Shown: positions 1 through 11,527, numbered from the stretch's first letter. The stretch is 64,000 bases of DNA from Metapseudomonas resinovorans DSM 21078 (GCF_000423545.1 NZ_AUIE01000006.1:230557-294556); one strand, 5' to 3'. Program-made: numbers and translations. The notes: generated by a model from the letters alone, not told the origin.

Positions 1-1
1 C

Positions 2-1399
2 TACCGCTTCATCGACCTGCGCCGTCCGGAAATGGCAGCCAAGCTCAAGCTGCGCGCGCGCATCACCAGCAGCATCCGCCGCTATCTGGACGAGAACGGT
101 TTCCTCGATGTGGAAACCCCGATCCTGGGTCGTCCGACTCCGGAAGGCGCCCGTGACTACCTGGTGCCGAGCCGCACCTACCCGGGCCACTTCTTCGCCC
201 TGCCGCAATCGCCCCAGCTGTTCAAGCAGCTGCTGATGGTGGCCGGCTTCGACCGCTACTACCAGATCGCCAAGTGCTTCCGCGACGAAGACCTGCGTGC
301 AGACCGCCAGCCGGAATTCACCCAGATCGACATCGAGACCAGCTTCCTGGATGAAAGCGACATCATCGGTATCACCGAGAAGATGGTGCGCCAGCTGTTC
401 AAGGAAGTGCTGGATGTCGAGTTCGACGAGTTCCCGCACATGCCGTTCGAAGAAGCCATGCGTCGCTACGGTTCCGACAAGCCGGACCTGCGTATTCCGC
501 TGGAGCTGGTTGACGTTGCCGACCAGCTGAGCGCAGTGGAATTCAAGGTCTTCTCCGGTCCAGCCAACGATCCGAAGGGCCGCGTTGCCGCCCTGCGCGT
601 GCCGGGTGCCGCCTCCATGCCGCGCAGCCAGATCGACGACTACACCAAGTTCGTCGGCATCTACGGTGCCAAGGGGCTTGCCTACATCAAGGTCAACGAG
701 CGCGCCAAGGGCGTCGAGGGCTTGCAGTCGCCCATCGTCAAGTTCATCCCCGAAGAGAACCTCAATGTGATCCTCGACCGCGTCGGTGCGGTTGACGGCG
801 ACATCGTGTTCTTCGGCGCCGACAAGGCCAAGATCGTCTGCGACGCCCTGGGCGCGCTGCGTATCAAGGTCGGCCATGACCTCAAGCTGCTCACCAAGGA
901 GTGGGCGCCGATGTGGGTCGTGGACTTCCCGATGTTCGAAGAGAACGACGATGGCAGCCTGACCTCGCTGCACCACCCGTTCACCTCGCCCAAGTGCACT
1001 CCGCAGGAGCTGGAGAGCAATCCGGCCGCGGCCCTGTCCCGCGCCTACGACATGGTGCTGAACGGCACCGAGTTGGGCGGTGGCTCCATCCGTATCCACG
1101 ACAAGTCCATGCAGCAGGCGGTATTCCGTGTGCTGGGCATCGACGATGCGGAGCAGGAAGAGAAGTTCGGCTTCCTCCTCGACGCCTTGAAGTACGGTGC
1201 CCCGCCGCACGGTGGCCTGGCCTTCGGCCTGGATCGTCTGGTGATGCTGATGACCGGCGCTTCGTCGATCCGCGAGGTCATCGCCTTCCCGAAAACCCAG
1301 AGCGCTGGCGACGTCATGACCCAGGCTCCGGGTGCTGTGGATGCCAAGGCCCTGCGCGAGCTGAACATCCGCCTGCGCGAACAGGCCAAGGCCGAGTAA
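2..1399 (+). CDS. aspS: Aspartyl-tRNA synthetase, 5' end cut off by window
   Basis: Class II aminoacyl-tRNA synthetase that charges tRNA-Asp in the cytoplasm. The reading frame is open from the first bases ([11 protein letters not shown]), so the N-terminal anticodon-binding domain lies outside the window; 465 residues are visible. Class II motif 2 is seen as [18 protein letters not shown] and motif 3 as [12 protein letters not shown]; the bacterial GAD insertion lies between them. Family members are about 590 residues, so roughly 125 are missing. In Pseudomonas this enzyme is usually non-discriminating (also charges tRNA-Asn for GatCAB); the residues that decide this lie in the missing part. 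yebC follows in the same direction. Confidence 0.97.
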   Translation, partial: YRFIDLRRPEMAAKLKLRARITSSIRRYLDENGFLDVETPILGRPTPEGARDYLVPSRTYPGHFFALPQSPQLFKQLLMVAGFDRYYQIAKCFRDEDLRADRQPEFTQIDIETSFLDESDIIGITEKMVRQLFKEVLDVEFDEFPHMPFEEAMRRYGSDKPDLRIPLELVDVADQLSAVEFKVFSGPANDPKGRVAALRVPGAASMPRSQIDDYTKFVGIYGAKGLAYIKVNERAKGVEGLQSPIVKFIPEENLNVILDRVGAVDGDIVFFGADKAKIVCDALGALRIKVGHDLKLLTKEWAPMWVVDFPMFEENDDGSLTSLHHPFTSPKCTPQELESNPAAALSRAYDMVLNGTELGGGSIRIHDKSMQQAVFRVLGIDDAEQEEKFGFLLDALKYGAPPHGGLAFGLDRLVMLMTGASSIREVIAFPKTQSAGDVMTQAPGAVDAKALRELNIRLREQAKAE

Positions 1400-1414
1400 A
1401 TAGAACCAACCCGA

Positions 1415-1436
1415 GACGGCGCCAGAAGGCGCCGTC
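1415..1436 (+). terminator. GC-rich hairpin between aspS and yebC
   Basis: A perfect 9-bp stem (GACGGCGCC / GGCGCCGTC) with an AGAA loop lies just after the aspS stop. No T-run follows, so it may be a weak terminator or an mRNA-stabilising hairpin rather than an efficient intrinsic terminator. Confidence 0.4.
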
Positions 1437-1460
1437 CGTTCAGAGAGTACGGAGTGAGTT

Positions 1461-2210
1461 ATGGCTGGTCATTCCAAATGGGCCAACATCAAGCACCGCA
1501 AAGAACGCCAGGACGCCAAGCGCGGCAAGATCTTCACCAAGCTCATCCGTGAGCTGACGGTAGCCGCCAAGCACGGCGGTCCGAGCCCGGCGGACAACCC
1601 GCGTCTGCGCCTGGCCGTGGACAAGGCGCTGACTGCGAACATGACCCGCGACACCATCGATCGGGCCATCGCTCGCGGTGCCGGTTCCAACGACGCCGAC
1701 AACATGGTCGAGCTGAGCTACGAAGGTTATGCGCCGAGTGGCGTGGCCATCATCGTCGAAGCCATGACCGACAACCGTAACCGCACCGCGGCCGAAGTGC
1801 GTCACGCCTTCAGCAAGTGCGGCGGCAACCTGGGCACCGATGGCTCGGTTGCCTACATGTTCGATCGCAAGGGTCAGATCAGCTACGCCCCGGGGGTCAA
1901 TGAAGAGGCTCTGATGGAAGCGGCGCTGGAAGCTGGCGCTGACGACGTCGTGGCCGAAGAAGACGGTTCCGTCGAGGTCTACACCACCTTTGCCGACTTC
2001 CTCTCGGTGAACGAGGCCCTGACCGCCGCTGGCTTCAAGGGCGACGAGGCCGAGGTGGCGATGATCCCGTCGATCACCGCGCCGATCGCCGATCTGGAAA
2101 CGGCGCAGAAGGTGTTGAAGCTGATCGACATGCTGGAAGATCTGGACGACGTGCAGAACGTCTACCACAACGCTGAAATCTCCGACGAGATCATGGAACA
2201 ACTCGGCTGA
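1461..2210 (+). CDS. yebC: YebC/PmpR family protein
   Basis: 249-residue YebC/TACO1-family protein with the family N-terminus [14 protein letters not shown]. In P. aeruginosa the gene at this locus is PmpR, described as a DNA-binding repressor of the PQS quorum-sensing regulator; other family members act on the ribosome to relieve stalling at proline-rich stretches. Sequence alone does not separate the two roles. GGAG lies 7 nt upstream of the ATG. It sits directly before ruvCAB, as in many gammaproteobacteria, but a terminator after it suggests that ruvC has its own promoter. Confidence 0.95.
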   Translation: MAGHSKWANIKHRKERQDAKRGKIFTKLIRELTVAAKHGGPSPADNPRLRLAVDKALTANMTRDTIDRAIARGAGSNDADNMVELSYEGYAPSGVAIIVEAMTDNRNRTAAEVRHAFSKCGGNLGTDGSVAYMFDRKGQISYAPGVNEEALMEAALEAGADDVVAEEDGSVEVYTTFADFLSVNEALTAAGFKGDEAEVAMIPSITAPIADLETAQKVLKLIDMLEDLDDVQNVYHNAEISDEIMEQLG

Positions 2211-2227
2211 TTGCTTGCGTGATCCCG

Positions 2228-2264
2228 AAGCCGGAAGTCGCCCCCGTGCGCTTCCGGCTTTTTT
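2228..2264 (+). terminator. Intrinsic terminator after yebC
   Basis: A 10-bp stem (AAGCCGGAAG / CTTCCGGCTT) followed by a T-run, 17 nt after the yebC stop. Confidence 0.8.
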
Positions 2265-2281
2265 GTTGGTGGGCCGGTCCG

Positions 2282-2308
2282 TATACTCGCGGCTGGATAA
2301 ATAAACAG
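2282..2308 (+). promoter_or_regulatory. Candidate ruvC promoter with LexA-like box
   Basis: TATACT (2282-2287) is a plausible -10 element. Six bases downstream is CTGGATAAATAAACAG (2293-2308), which fits the CTG-N10-CAG core of gammaproteobacterial LexA boxes but has G instead of T at position 4. The box would cover the transcription start. ruvAB is SOS-regulated in E. coli; whether it is in this organism is an inference. Confidence 0.45.
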
Positions 2309-2347
2309 TGTGCTGGCCTTGGGTCAGCTCGTGGAGCTTGCGGCGGC

Positions 2348-2872
2348 ATGACCCTGATTCTTGGTATCGACCCCGGCTCGCGCATCACCGGCTACGGTGT
2401 GGTTCGCGACACCGGGCGCGGCTGCGAATACATCGCCTCGGGCTGCATCCGCACCGGCGCCGGTCCGCTGCATGAACGCTTGCAGATTGTCTTTCGCGGC
2501 GTGAGCGAGGTCATTCGCACCTTCGAGCCCGTGACCATGGGCATCGAACAGGTGTTCATGGCGCGCAACGCCGATTCCGCGCTCAAGCTGGGCCAGGCTC
2601 GGGGTGCCGCCATAGTCGCGGCAGCCGAGGCTGGCCTGGAAATCGCCGAGTACACGGCCAGTCAGGTCAAGCAGGCCATCGCTGGAACCGGCGGCGCCGA
2701 CAAGCAACAGGTCCAGATGATGGTCATGCACCTGCTCAAGCTGGTACAGAAGCCGCAGATCGACGCCTCGGACGCTCTGGCCATTGCGCTTTGCCACGCG
2801 CACCACCGGCAGAGTCTGATTCCCCATGGTCTGGCCACCGCCAAGCGGCGGGGCGGCCGTCTCCGTTTGTAA
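2348..2872 (+). CDS. ruvC: Holliday junction endonuclease RuvC
   Basis: 174-residue crossover junction endodeoxyribonuclease that resolves Holliday junctions with RuvAB. The metal-binding acidic residues are visible in GIDPGS (Asp8), MGIEQVF and [16 protein letters not shown]. The ATG at 2348 was chosen because it gives the standard length and places the LILGIDPGS strand at the N-terminus; a longer in-frame extension back to 2219 would run through the yebC terminator. First gene of ruvC-ruvA-ruvB. Confidence 0.96.
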   Translation: MTLILGIDPGSRITGYGVVRDTGRGCEYIASGCIRTGAGPLHERLQIVFRGVSEVIRTFEPVTMGIEQVFMARNADSALKLGQARGAAIVAAAEAGLEIAEYTASQVKQAIAGTGGADKQQVQMMVMHLLKLVQKPQIDASDALAIALCHAHHRQSLIPHGLATAKRRGGRLRL

Positions 2873-2893
2873 TCAATACATAGGACGCTATTC

Positions 2894-3499
2894 GTGATTG
2901 GACGCCTGCGCGGCAACCTGGCTGAGAAGCAACCGCCGCACCTGATTCTCGACGTCAACGGCGTGGGCTATGAGCTGGAAGTGCCCATGACGACTCTTTA
3001 TCGCCTTCCGTCGGTAGGTGAGCCGGTGACCCTGCACACCCATCTGGTGGTGCGCGAGGACGCCCATCTGTTGTACGGCTTCTTCGAGAAACGCGAGCGT
3101 GAGCTGTTCCGTGAGTTGATTCGGCTGAACGGGGTCGGCCCCAAGTTGGCCCTGGCCCTGATGTCCGGCCTGGAAGTGGACGAGCTGGTGCGCTGTGTGC
3201 AGGCCCAGGATACGTCGACCCTGGTGAAGATTCCCGGTGTCGGCAAGAAGACCGCCGAGCGCCTGTTGGTGGAACTCAAGGACCGCTTCAAAGCCTGGGA
3301 AAGCATGCCGGCCATCGCCACCCTGGTGGTCGAACCCCGGGTTGGCGTGGCAGTCTCCAGTGCCGAGAGTGATGCCCTGGCCGCGCTTATCGCTCTTGGC
3401 TTCAAGCCGCCGGAGGCCAGTCGCGCGGTGTCCGCCATCAAGGAAGACGGGTTGTCCAGTGAAGAAATGATCCGCCGCGCCCTGAAAGGAATGGTGTAA
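2894..3499 (+). CDS. ruvA: Holliday junction branch migration subunit RuvA
   Basis: 201-residue RuvA, the tetramer that binds four-way junctions and loads RuvB. It starts with GTG (reads MIGRLRGNL, the family N-terminus). Two helix-hairpin-helix motifs are visible (NGVGPKLAL and [12 protein letters not shown]), followed by a linker and the C-terminal RuvB-contact domain (from about residue 155). It lies 21 bp after ruvC and 6 bp before ruvB, so the three form an operon. Confidence 0.96.
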   Translation: MIGRLRGNLAEKQPPHLILDVNGVGYELEVPMTTLYRLPSVGEPVTLHTHLVVREDAHLLYGFFEKRERELFRELIRLNGVGPKLALALMSGLEVDELVRCVQAQDTSTLVKIPGVGKKTAERLLVELKDRFKAWESMPAIATLVVEPRVGVAVSSAESDALAALIALGFKPPEASRAVSAIKEDGLSSEEMIRRALKGMV

Positions 3500-3505
3500 A
3501 CCCGC

Positions 3506-4558
<1,053 letters not shown>

Positions 4559-4596
4559 ACGCTTTCGTGGTCGAAGCGCTCGGCAAGGACTGAGCC

Positions 4597-4647
4597 ATGA
4601 AAAAACAGTTGCCCCGCCGGATTGGCAACCTTAGGAGTAAGCACTAG
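4597..4647 (+). other. Possible 16-codon leader ORF before ybgC
   Basis: ATG at 4597 has an AAGGA 9 nt upstream and opens a 16-residue frame (MKKQLPRRIGNLRSKH) whose stop is 3 nt before the ybgC ATG. The ybgC AGGAG lies inside it, 13 nt from the ybgC start, which is long. Translation of this ORF could re-initiate at ybgC. It may equally be chance. Confidence 0.3.
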
Positions 4648-4650
4648 AGT

Positions 4651-5097
4651 ATGCGCGCGCAAAATGGGGCCCAGCCATTCCAGCATCGTTGTCGTGTCTA
4701 TTACGAGGACACTGATGCTGGTGGCATCGTCTACTACGTCAATTACCTCAAGTTCATGGAGCGGGCTCGTACCGAGTGTCTGCGCAGTCTGGGCTTTGCC
4801 CAGTCGGAGCTGGCCGGGGAGAACCTGCTGTTCGTCGTGCATTCGGCCGAAGCGCGCTATATGGCGCCCGCGAAGCTGGACGATGAGCTGGATGTCAGTG
4901 CCGAGGTAATCGAGTTGAACCGTGCCAGCCTGCGTTTTCGTCAACAGGTCAGGCGAGCTGCCGATGGCGCATTGCTATGCGAAGGGCAGTTCCTGATTGC
5001 CTGTGTACGTGCCGACAGTTTGAAACCCCGGGCGATTCCCGAAGCGCTGCGTTCAGCCTTCGCCGCCGACCCGGGTCTATTCCCAGCAGGAGATTAA
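4651..5097 (+). CDS. ybgC: Tol-Pal-associated acyl-CoA thioesterase YbgC
   Basis: 148-residue hotdog-fold thioesterase, first gene of the tol-pal cluster; in E. coli YbgC hydrolyses short acyl-CoAs and associates with phospholipid synthesis enzymes. The 4HBT-type motif [16 protein letters not shown] is at residues 17-32, with Asp22 as catalytic acid. The start is fixed by an in-frame stop at 4645. The tolQ ribosome-binding site AGGAG overlaps its 3' end, showing tight coupling. Confidence 0.94.
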   Translation: MRAQNGAQPFQHRCRVYYEDTDAGGIVYYVNYLKFMERARTECLRSLGFAQSELAGENLLFVVHSAEARYMAPAKLDDELDVSAEVIELNRASLRFRQQVRRAADGALLCEGQFLIACVRADSLKPRAIPEALRSAFAADPGLFPAGD

Positions 5098-5099
5098 GC

Positions 5100-5795
5100 G
5101 TGGAAGCCAACGTCGTCGACCATACCTCCATGTGGAGCCTGATCAGCAACGCCAGTATCGTGGTGCAGCTGGTCATGCTGACCCTGGTGGCCGCCTCGGT
5201 CACCTCCTGGATCATGATTTTCCAGCGCAGCAACATGCTGCGCGCCGCCAAGAAGTCCCTGGAGACCTTCGAAGAGCGTTTCTGGTCCGGTATCGACCTG
5301 TCCAAGCTCTACCGTCAGGCCGGCAGCAATCCGGATCCGGACTGCGGCGTCGAGCAGATCTTCCGTGCCGGCTTCAAGGAGTTCTCCCGACTGCGCCAGC
5401 AGGCCGGCGTGGACCCGGACGCCGTGATGGAAGGCGTTGCCCGTGCGATGCGCGTGGCCATTTCTCGTGAAGAAGAGAAGATCGAGCAGAGTCTGCCCTT
5501 CCTTGCGACGGTGGGTTCCACCAGCCCTTACATCGGCCTGTTCGGTACCGTATGGGGCATCATGAACTCCTTCCGCGGCCTGGCCCAGGTGCAGCAGGCG
5601 ACCCTGGCCACTGTGGCACCCGGCATCGCCGAAGCGCTGATCGCCACCGCGATCGGCCTGTTCGCCGCGATTCCGGCCGTAATCGCCTACAACCGCTTCT
5701 CCGCTCGTGGTGAGACCCTGATCAGTCGTTACTACACCTTCGCCGACGAGTTCCAGGCCATCCTGCACCGCAAAGTGCACACCAGCGACGAGTAA
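5100..5795 (+). CDS. tolQ: Tol-Pal system proton channel subunit TolQ
   Basis: 231-residue inner-membrane protein that with TolR forms the proton-driven motor energising TolA. GTG at 5100 was chosen: it follows AGGAG by 8 nt, reads [14 protein letters not shown], and gives the Pseudomonas TolQ length; upstream extensions overlap ybgC. Three membrane spans are expected (about 19-41, 130-155, 170-195); the conserved [10 protein letters not shown] lies in the second. Homologous to ExbB/MotA. Confidence 0.95.
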   Translation: MEANVVDHTSMWSLISNASIVVQLVMLTLVAASVTSWIMIFQRSNMLRAAKKSLETFEERFWSGIDLSKLYRQAGSNPDPDCGVEQIFRAGFKEFSRLRQQAGVDPDAVMEGVARAMRVAISREEEKIEQSLPFLATVGSTSPYIGLFGTVWGIMNSFRGLAQVQQATLATVAPGIAEALIATAIGLFAAIPAVIAYNRFSARGETLISRYYTFADEFQAILHRKVHTSDE

Positions 5796-5829
5796 GTCGC
5801 CGGGCCCCTGAGAGGAAAGGTTTAAAGCC

Positions 5830-6288
5830 ATGGCCAGAACCCGCCACAAACGCAAACCGGTCGCCGAGATGAACGTCGTGCCTTACATCGACGTCATGCT
5901 CGTGCTGCTGGTGATCTTCATGGTCACCGCGCCCATGCTCAACCAGGGCGTGAAGGTCGACCTGCCCAAGGTCTCCAGCGAGGCCTTGCCGCAGGACAAC
6001 GACTCCCGCGTGCTGACCATCTCCATCAAGGCCGACAAGACGTACTACTGGAACATGGGCGAGGAAGTCGACCCCGACCAGGGCAAAGGCAGCGAAACCG
6101 CTACTGCGCTGCCGCAACTGGTACAGACGGTCACTGCGATCATGAGCCAGAACACCAGCCAGGGTAAGAAAGTGCAGGTCTTCGTGCGCGGCGACAAAGC
6201 CGTCGACTACGGCTCCGTCATGGCCGTCATGGGCGGCCTGCAGCAGGCCGGCGTGGGTAATGTCGGGCTGATCACCGAGGCGCCCTGA
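5830..6288 (+). CDS. tolR: Tol-Pal system protein TolR
   Basis: 152-residue ExbD/TolR-family protein with one N-terminal membrane span. The proton-carrying aspartate is Asp21 in [13 protein letters not shown], followed by a periplasmic dimerisation domain. It partners with TolQ. Its stop overlaps the tolA start (ATGA), so translation is coupled. RBS is AGGAAAGG upstream of the ATG. Confidence 0.95.
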   Translation: MARTRHKRKPVAEMNVVPYIDVMLVLLVIFMVTAPMLNQGVKVDLPKVSSEALPQDNDSRVLTISIKADKTYYWNMGEEVDPDQGKGSETATALPQLVQTVTAIMSQNTSQGKKVQVFVRGDKAVDYGSVMAVMGGLQQAGVGNVGLITEAP

Positions 6289-7301
6289 TGCAACAGCAGA
6301 GCGAACGCTCCTCCTCGGAAAGCTATTTCTGGCCGACTGTCTGGGCCGTGTCCCTGCACGCGCTGATGTTCGGCATGCTGTTCGTCAGCTTCGCTTTCAC
6401 GCCGGAATTGCCGCCATCCCGGCCCATCGTGCAGGCCACCCTGTACCAACTGAAGTCTCAGAGCCAGGCCACTACGCAGACCAACCAGAAGATCGCTGGT
6501 GAGGCCAAGAAGACTTCTGCACCGCAGTTCGAGACCGAACAGATGGAGCAGAAGAAGGCCGAGGAACAGAAGATCGCCGCGGCCAAGGCGGCGGAACAAA
6601 AGAAAGCCGAAGAGGCTCGAAAGGCCGAGCAGGCTGAGAAGAAGGCCGAGGAGGCCAAGCAAGCGGCCGAAGCCAAGAAAGCCGACGAAGCGAAGAAGGC
6701 AGAACAAAAGAAACTCGCCGACGTCGCCAAGAAGAAAGCGGAAGAGGAAGCCAAGAAGAAGGCTGCCGAAGACGCCAAGAAGAAAGCCGCGGAAGAGGCC
6801 AAGAAAAAGGCGACGGCCGAAGCAGCCAAGAAAAAGGCTGCCGAGGATGCCAAGAAGAAAGCCGCCGCCGATGCTGCGAAAAAGAAGGCAGCGGAGGAGG
6901 CCAAGCGTAAAGCTACCGAGGACAAAAAAGCCGCGGCGCTGGCTGAGTTGCTTTCCGAGGACGTCGGTCGCCAGCAAGCACTGGCTGATGAAGTGGGCGA
7001 CCAGGTCGCGGGCAGTCTTGATGACCTGATCATCAAACTGGTCAGCGAGCAGTGGCGTCGTCCGCCATCGGCGCGTAATGGCATGAGCGTAGAGGTACTG
7101 ATCGAGATGCTGCCCGATGGCACCATCACCAACGCCAGTGTCACTCGCTCCAGCGGTGATGCGCCCTTCGACAGCTCGGCCGTGAGTGCGGTCCGCAGCG
7201 TCGGGCGCATTCCCGAGATGCAACAATTGGATCGCGCTACCTTTGACCAGATGTACAGGCAGCGCCGCATCATCTTCAAACCGGAGGATTTAGGTCTGTG
7301 A
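6288..7301 (+). CDS. tolA: Tol-Pal system protein TolA
   Basis: 337-residue periplasm-spanning protein that links the TolQR motor to TolB-Pal at the outer membrane during division. It has an N-terminal membrane anchor (about 14-34), a long Ala/Lys/Glu-rich helical domain (about 65-215, repeated [14 protein letters not shown] units), and a C-terminal globular domain (about 225-337) that binds TolB and is used by phages and colicins in relatives. The low-complexity domain explains the locally A-rich DNA. Its stop overlaps the tolB GTG start. Confidence 0.95.
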   Translation: MQQQSERSSSESYFWPTVWAVSLHALMFGMLFVSFAFTPELPPSRPIVQATLYQLKSQSQATTQTNQKIAGEAKKTSAPQFETEQMEQKKAEEQKIAAAKAAEQKKAEEARKAEQAEKKAEEAKQAAEAKKADEAKKAEQKKLADVAKKKAEEEAKKKAAEDAKKKAAEEAKKKATAEAAKKKAAEDAKKKAAADAAKKKAAEEAKRKATEDKKAAALAELLSEDVGRQQALADEVGDQVAGSLDDLIIKLVSEQWRRPPSARNGMSVEVLIEMLPDGTITNASVTRSSGDAPFDSSAVSAVRSVGRIPEMQQLDRATFDQMYRQRRIIFKPEDLGL

Positions 7302-8602
7302 AAACCCTGATTCGTATCGCCCTGATCGGAGTGGCCATGCTGGTCGGCTCTGTCCAGGCCGCCGACCCGCTGGTGATCACCAGCGGTACCGACCGGGCAA
7401 CCCCGATCGCCGTGGTGCCCTTTGGCTGGCAGGGCGGTACCGTGCTGCCCACCGACATCTCCGAAGTCGTCGGCAATGACCTGCGCAACTCCGGCTACTT
7501 CGAGCCAATTCCGCGCCAGAACATGATCAGCCTGCCGAGCCAGGCCAGCGAAGTCATCTACCGTGACTGGAAGGCCCTGGGCGCCCAGTACGTGCTGGTA
7601 GGCAGCATCGTTCCGGCTGGCGGCCGTCTGCAAGTGCAGTTCGCCCTGTTCAACGTCACCACCGAACAGCAGGTCTTGGCCGGCAACGTCAGCGGTACCA
7701 ACGACCAACTGCGCGACATGGCCCACTACATCGCCGACCAATCCTTCGAGAAGCTCACCGGCATCAAGGGCGCATTTTCTACCCGCATGCTCTACGTGAC
7801 CGCTGAACGCTTCTCGGTGAACAACACCCGCTACACCCTGCAGCGCTCCGACTACGATGGCCAGCGCGCCGTAACCCTGCTGCAGTCCCGCGAGCCCATC
7901 CTGTCGCCGCGCTATGCGCCCGATGGCCGCCGCATCGCTTACGTGTCCTTCGAGCAGAAGCGCCCGCGCATCTTCATCCAGCACATCGATACCGGCCGCC
8001 GTGAGCAGATCACTAATTTCGAAGGCCTTAACGGCGCCCCAGCCTGGTCGCCGGAAGGCAATCGCCTGGCGTTCGTGTTGTCTCGCGATGGCAACCCGGA
8101 GATCTACGTGATGGACCTGGGAAGCCGCCAGATGCGCCGTGTGACCAACAACATGTCGATCGACACCGAACCCTTCTGGGGCGCGGATGGCCAGACCATC
8201 TATTTCACCTCGGATCGTGCGGGCAAGCCTCAGATCTACAAGGCCAACATCAACGGCGGCGAGCCGCAGCGCGTGACCTTCGTGGGCAACTACAACGCCA
8301 ACCCGAAACTCTCGGCTGACGAGAAGATGTTGGTGATGATCCATCGTCAGGATGGCTTCACCAACTTCAAGGTGGCTGCCCAGGATCTGACCCGCTCGGG
8401 CAGTGCTCCGCGCATCCTTTCCGGCACCTCGCTGGACGACTCGCCCACTGTTGCGCCCAATGGCACCATGCTAATCTACGCAACTCGCCAGCAGGGGGGC
8501 GGCGTACTGATGCTCGTGTCTACAAACGGGCGCGTACGGGTCCCGATTCCCACAGTTCAGGGCGACATTCGCGAACCGTCCTGGTCGCCGTACCTGAACT
8601 GA
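7298..8602 (+). CDS. tolB: Tol-Pal system periplasmic protein TolB
   Basis: 434-residue periplasmic protein. A signal peptide ends near VQA-ADP (residue 21), followed by the alpha/beta N-terminal domain and a six-bladed beta-propeller with WD40-like PD40 repeats (for example [17 protein letters not shown]). It binds Pal and TolA. It starts with GTG overlapping the tolA stop by 4 nt. Confidence 0.96.
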   Translation: MKTLIRIALIGVAMLVGSVQAADPLVITSGTDRATPIAVVPFGWQGGTVLPTDISEVVGNDLRNSGYFEPIPRQNMISLPSQASEVIYRDWKALGAQYVLVGSIVPAGGRLQVQFALFNVTTEQQVLAGNVSGTNDQLRDMAHYIADQSFEKLTGIKGAFSTRMLYVTAERFSVNNTRYTLQRSDYDGQRAVTLLQSREPILSPRYAPDGRRIAYVSFEQKRPRIFIQHIDTGRREQITNFEGLNGAPAWSPEGNRLAFVLSRDGNPEIYVMDLGSRQMRRVTNNMSIDTEPFWGADGQTIYFTSDRAGKPQIYKANINGGEPQRVTFVGNYNANPKLSADEKMLVMIHRQDGFTNFKVAAQDLTRSGSAPRILSGTSLDDSPTVAPNGTMLIYATRQQGGGVLMLVSTNGRVRVPIPTVQGDIREPSWSPYLN

Positions 8603-8659
8603 AGCGGTCACAAAAAATACCTTTGCTAAACACACCTGGGGTTCATTAGGAGTTACATG

Positions 8660-9157
8660 ATGGAAATGCTGAAATTCGGCAAGTTTGCCGCTCTCGCTCT
8701 GGCCATGGCCGTAGCTGTTGGTTGCTCGTCCAAAGGCGGCGAAGGCACCGGTGAAGGCGCTGTTGACCCGAACGCTGGCTACAATGCCGGTGGCAGCGGT
8801 GTAGACGGCAGCATGAGCGAAGAAGCCGCTCTGCGCGCTATCACCACCTTCTACTTCGAGTACGACAGCTCCGACCTGAAGCCGGAAGCCATGCGCGCTC
8901 TGGACGTACACGCCAAAGACCTGAAGGCCAACGGCAACCGCGTTGTCCTGGAAGGCCACACCGACGAGCGCGGCACCCGCGAGTACAACATGGCTCTGGG
9001 TGAGCGTCGTGCCAAGGCTGTTCAGCGCTACCTGGTTCTGCAGGGCGTTTCCCCGGCTCAGGCTGAACTGGTTTCCTACGGCGAAGAGCGTCCGGTTGCC
9101 ACTGGCAACGACGAGCAGTCCTGGGCGCAAAACCGCCGCGTAGAACTGCGTAAGTAA
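8660..9157 (+). CDS. pal: Peptidoglycan-associated lipoprotein Pal (OprL)
   Basis: 165-residue outer-membrane lipoprotein anchoring the outer membrane to peptidoglycan. The lipobox VAVGC puts the lipidated Cys at 22, followed by a Gly-rich linker and an OmpA-like domain (about 55-165) with the peptidoglycan-binding [12 protein letters not shown] motif. Two consecutive ATGs exist (8657 and 8660); AGGAG is 4 nt from the first and 7 nt from the second, and the second gives the MEMLKFGKF start recalled for P. aeruginosa OprL. Confidence 0.95.
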   Translation: MEMLKFGKFAALALAMAVAVGCSSKGGEGTGEGAVDPNAGYNAGGSGVDGSMSEEAALRAITTFYFEYDSSDLKPEAMRALDVHAKDLKANGNRVVLEGHTDERGTREYNMALGERRAKAVQRYLVLQGVSPAQAELVSYGEERPVATGNDEQSWAQNRRVELRK

Positions 9158-9163
9158 TTCGCG

Positions 9164-9988
9164 ATGCGCAAGTCCAGTCGTGCTCTGACTTTCCTGGCCC
9201 TCTCCAGTTTGCCGTTCACGGCGCTGGCTGAGGTTCCCGTGGTGGATAACAACGCCGGTTACGGCACCAGTTACCCGCCGGCCGGTTACGGCACGACTGG
9301 CGCTGCCTACGCCGGGACAGGGGCCCCAGCGGCCCCTGTCTCAGCGCAGGGCGAGCTGTTCATGCAGCTCCAACAAATGCAGGAAGAGATTGCTCGCCTG
9401 CGCGGCATGCTCGAGGAGCAGCAGTACGAGATCCAGCGCCTGAAACAGGAAAGCCTGGAGCGTTACCAGGACCTCGATCGCCGTGTTTCCGGTGGTGCCG
9501 CCGCCGGCGCACCGGTAGCCCCGAATTCTCCTGCCGCTGGCGCCCCCGCTGCCAACGGCGCCCCAGCCGCTCCCGCGCAGCAACCGGCTGCCAGCAGCGA
9601 ACCGGGCGACCCCGCGAAGGAAAAGCTCTACTACGACGCGGCCTTCGACCTGATCAAGCAGAAAGACTTCGATAAGGCCAGTCAGGCCTTCAACGCCTTC
9701 CTGCGCAAGTACCCCAATAGCCAATATGCCGGTAACGCGCAGTACTGGCTGGGGGAAGTGAATCTCGCCAAAGGCGACCTGCCTGGCGCCAGTCAAGCCT
9801 TTGCTCGCGTTGGCCAGGCCTATCCGCAGCATCCGAAGGTGCCGGACTCCCTGTACAAGCTGGCGGATGTCGAGCAGCGCCAGGGCAACACTGCCAAGGC
9901 CAAGACCATCCTTCAGCAGGTGGTCACTCAGTTCCCCGGCAGTTCCGCTGCGCAACTCGCTCAACGCGACCTGCAACGCCTGCCCTGA
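9164..9988 (+). CDS. cpoB: Cell division coordinator CpoB (YbgF)
   Basis: 274-residue periplasmic protein that coordinates outer-membrane constriction with septal peptidoglycan synthesis in E. coli. It has a signal peptide (FTALA, cleavage near residue 22), a coiled coil (about 62-107), an Ala/Pro-rich linker (about 108-148) and C-terminal tetratricopeptide repeats (about 150-270). It starts 6 bp after pal and closes the tol-pal operon; a strong terminator follows. Confidence 0.94.
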   Translation: MRKSSRALTFLALSSLPFTALAEVPVVDNNAGYGTSYPPAGYGTTGAAYAGTGAPAAPVSAQGELFMQLQQMQEEIARLRGMLEEQQYEIQRLKQESLERYQDLDRRVSGGAAAGAPVAPNSPAAGAPAANGAPAAPAQQPAASSEPGDPAKEKLYYDAAFDLIKQKDFDKASQAFNAFLRKYPNSQYAGNAQYWLGEVNLAKGDLPGASQAFARVGQAYPQHPKVPDSLYKLADVEQRQGNTAKAKTILQQVVTQFPGSSAAQLAQRDLQRLP

Positions 9989-10008
9989 CTTCGGACCGCC
10001 GAATCACG

Positions 10009-10035
10009 AAAACCCGCGCCAGTCGCGGGTTTTTT
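10009..10035 (+). terminator. Intrinsic terminator of the tol-pal operon
   Basis: Stem AAAACCCGCG / CGCGGGTTTT with a 5-nt loop and T-run, 20 nt after the cpoB stop. Confidence 0.88.
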
Positions 10036-10114
10036 CGTTAGAATCGCCGGCCTCCAACCTTCATTCCCGCAACGGAGGCGGATGGCCTGTTTAGCCGTCA
10101 CGCCCGTGGCTGAT

Positions 10115-10762
10115 ATGCATCAAACCCTGCGAATTACCGAGATTTTCTACTCGTTGCAGGGGGAAACACGTACCGCCGGATTGCCGACGGTTTTCGTGCG
10201 CCTGACCGGCTGCCCCCTGCGTTGTCAGTACTGCGATACCGCCTACGCGTTCAGCGGCGGCGAGATCATGACACTCGACGCCATCCTCGAACGCGTTGCC
10301 GCCTTCAAGCCGCGCTATATCTGCGTCACTGGCGGTGAACCGCTGGCCCAGCCGAATTGCATCCCGCTGCTGCAGCGCCTGTGCGATGCCGGTTACGAGG
10401 TCTCCATCGAAACCAGTGGCGCCCTTGACGTTTCCGCTGTGGACCCGCGGGTGAGCAAGGTGGTCGACCTGAAAACCCCCGGTTCAGCCGAGGTCGGTCG
10501 CAACCGCTACGAGAATATCGCCTACCTGACGGCCAACGATCAGGTGAAGTTCGTCATCTGCTCCCGCGAGGACTATGACTGGGCGGTGTCCAAGCTGATC
10601 GAGTACCGCCTCGAGCAGCGCGCCGGCGAGGTGCTGTTCTCTCCCAGTCATAAGGAAGTGAGCGCGCGCGACCTGGCGGACTGGATCGTGGCCGACAACC
10701 TGCCGGTGCGTCTGCAGCTGCAGCTGCACAAAATCCTCTGGAACGACGAGCCGGGTCACTGA
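10115..10762 (+). CDS. queE: 7-carboxy-7-deazaguanine synthase QueE
   Basis: 215-residue radical-SAM enzyme converting 6-carboxy-tetrahydropterin to 7-carboxy-7-deazaguanine in queuosine synthesis. The cluster motif CPLRCQYC (Cys33, 37, 40) is the usual CX3CX2C. The substrate motif LQGE and GGEPLAQ are present. An in-frame ATG at 10082 would add 11 residues and has GGAGG only 3 nt away; the 10115 start better fits the family N-terminus. It is followed by queC, the next enzyme in the pathway. Confidence 0.94.
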   Translation: MHQTLRITEIFYSLQGETRTAGLPTVFVRLTGCPLRCQYCDTAYAFSGGEIMTLDAILERVAAFKPRYICVTGGEPLAQPNCIPLLQRLCDAGYEVSIETSGALDVSAVDPRVSKVVDLKTPGSAEVGRNRYENIAYLTANDQVKFVICSREDYDWAVSKLIEYRLEQRAGEVLFSPSHKEVSARDLADWIVADNLPVRLQLQLHKILWNDEPGH

Positions 10763-10833
10763 TCCGGCGCGATTGCGCACCTTGCCTGCCTGTGCCTTGG
10801 GTACGAGGCAGGCCGATATCGAGGGATACCCCC

Positions 10834-11508
10834 ATGAGCGAGAAGAAAGCGGTCATTTTGTTATCCGGCGGCCTGGACTCGGCCACCGTGGTCGCCCTGG
10901 CCCGCGCCGAGGGCTACGCCTGCTACACCATGAGTTTCGATTACGGCCAGCGTCATCGCGCCGAGCTGAATGCGGCGGAGCGCGTCGCCCGCCAGTTGGG
11001 CGTGGTGGAGCACAAGGTGATCGGCCTCAACCTGAACGGCATCGGCGGCTCCGCCCTGACCGACACCTCCATCGATGTGCCGGAGAGCCCAACCGAGGGC
11101 ATCCCGGTCACCTACGTACCGGCACGCAATACCGTCTTCCTGTCCCTTGCCCTCGGTTGGGCTGAAGTGCTCGGCGCTCGAGACATCTTCATCGGTGTCA
11201 ACGCAGTGGACTATTCCGGCTACCCGGATTGCCGCCCCGAGTTCGTCGAAGCCTTCGAACGCATGGCCAACCTCGCCACCAAGGCCGGTGTCGAGGGGGA
11301 GGGCTTCCGTATCCAGGCGCCGCTGCAGAACCTGAGCAAGGCGGAGATCGTCCAGGCCGGTCTGCGTCATGGTGTGGAATATGGGCTGACGGTGTCCTGC
11401 TATCAGGCCGACGACGATGGTCGCGCTTGCGGGAAATGTGACAGCTGCAGGCTGCGTGCGGCGGGCTTCGTAGCGGCCGGCGTTCAGGACCCAACGCGCT
11501 ATCAATAA
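10834..11508 (+). CDS. queC: 7-cyano-7-deazaguanine (preQ0) synthase QueC
   Basis: 224-residue ATP-dependent enzyme that makes preQ0 from the QueE product. The PP-loop SGGLDS is at residues 11-16; the C-terminal zinc site is [17 protein letters not shown]. The ATG at 10834 has GAGGG upstream and gives the family length; an upstream in-frame ATG (10792) lies in the queE intergenic region. It forms a queE-queC unit and the tRNA-Lys gene follows. Confidence 0.95.
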   Translation: MSEKKAVILLSGGLDSATVVALARAEGYACYTMSFDYGQRHRAELNAAERVARQLGVVEHKVIGLNLNGIGGSALTDTSIDVPESPTEGIPVTYVPARNTVFLSLALGWAEVLGARDIFIGVNAVDYSGYPDCRPEFVEAFERMANLATKAGVEGEGFRIQAPLQNLSKAEIVQAGLRHGVEYGLTVSCYQADDDGRACGKCDSCRLRAAGFVAAGVQDPTRYQ

Positions 11509-11527
11509 TTTTTTTCGAGGAGAGGTG

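Noticed and set aside
6530..6950. Repetitive A/G-rich DNA as a possible tandem repeat or array
   Set aside because: It encodes the Ala/Lys/Glu helical domain of TolA; units are irregular and there are no spacers, so it is not a CRISPR or microsatellite.
6458..8344. 628-residue open frame on the minus strand
   Set aside because: It lies antisense to tolA and tolB, which have complete families and coupled starts; the long frame comes from GC-biased codon usage and the tolA repeats.
10036..10114. preQ1-type riboswitch before queE
   Set aside because: The short interval after the cpoB terminator contains no stem-loop with the aptamer features.
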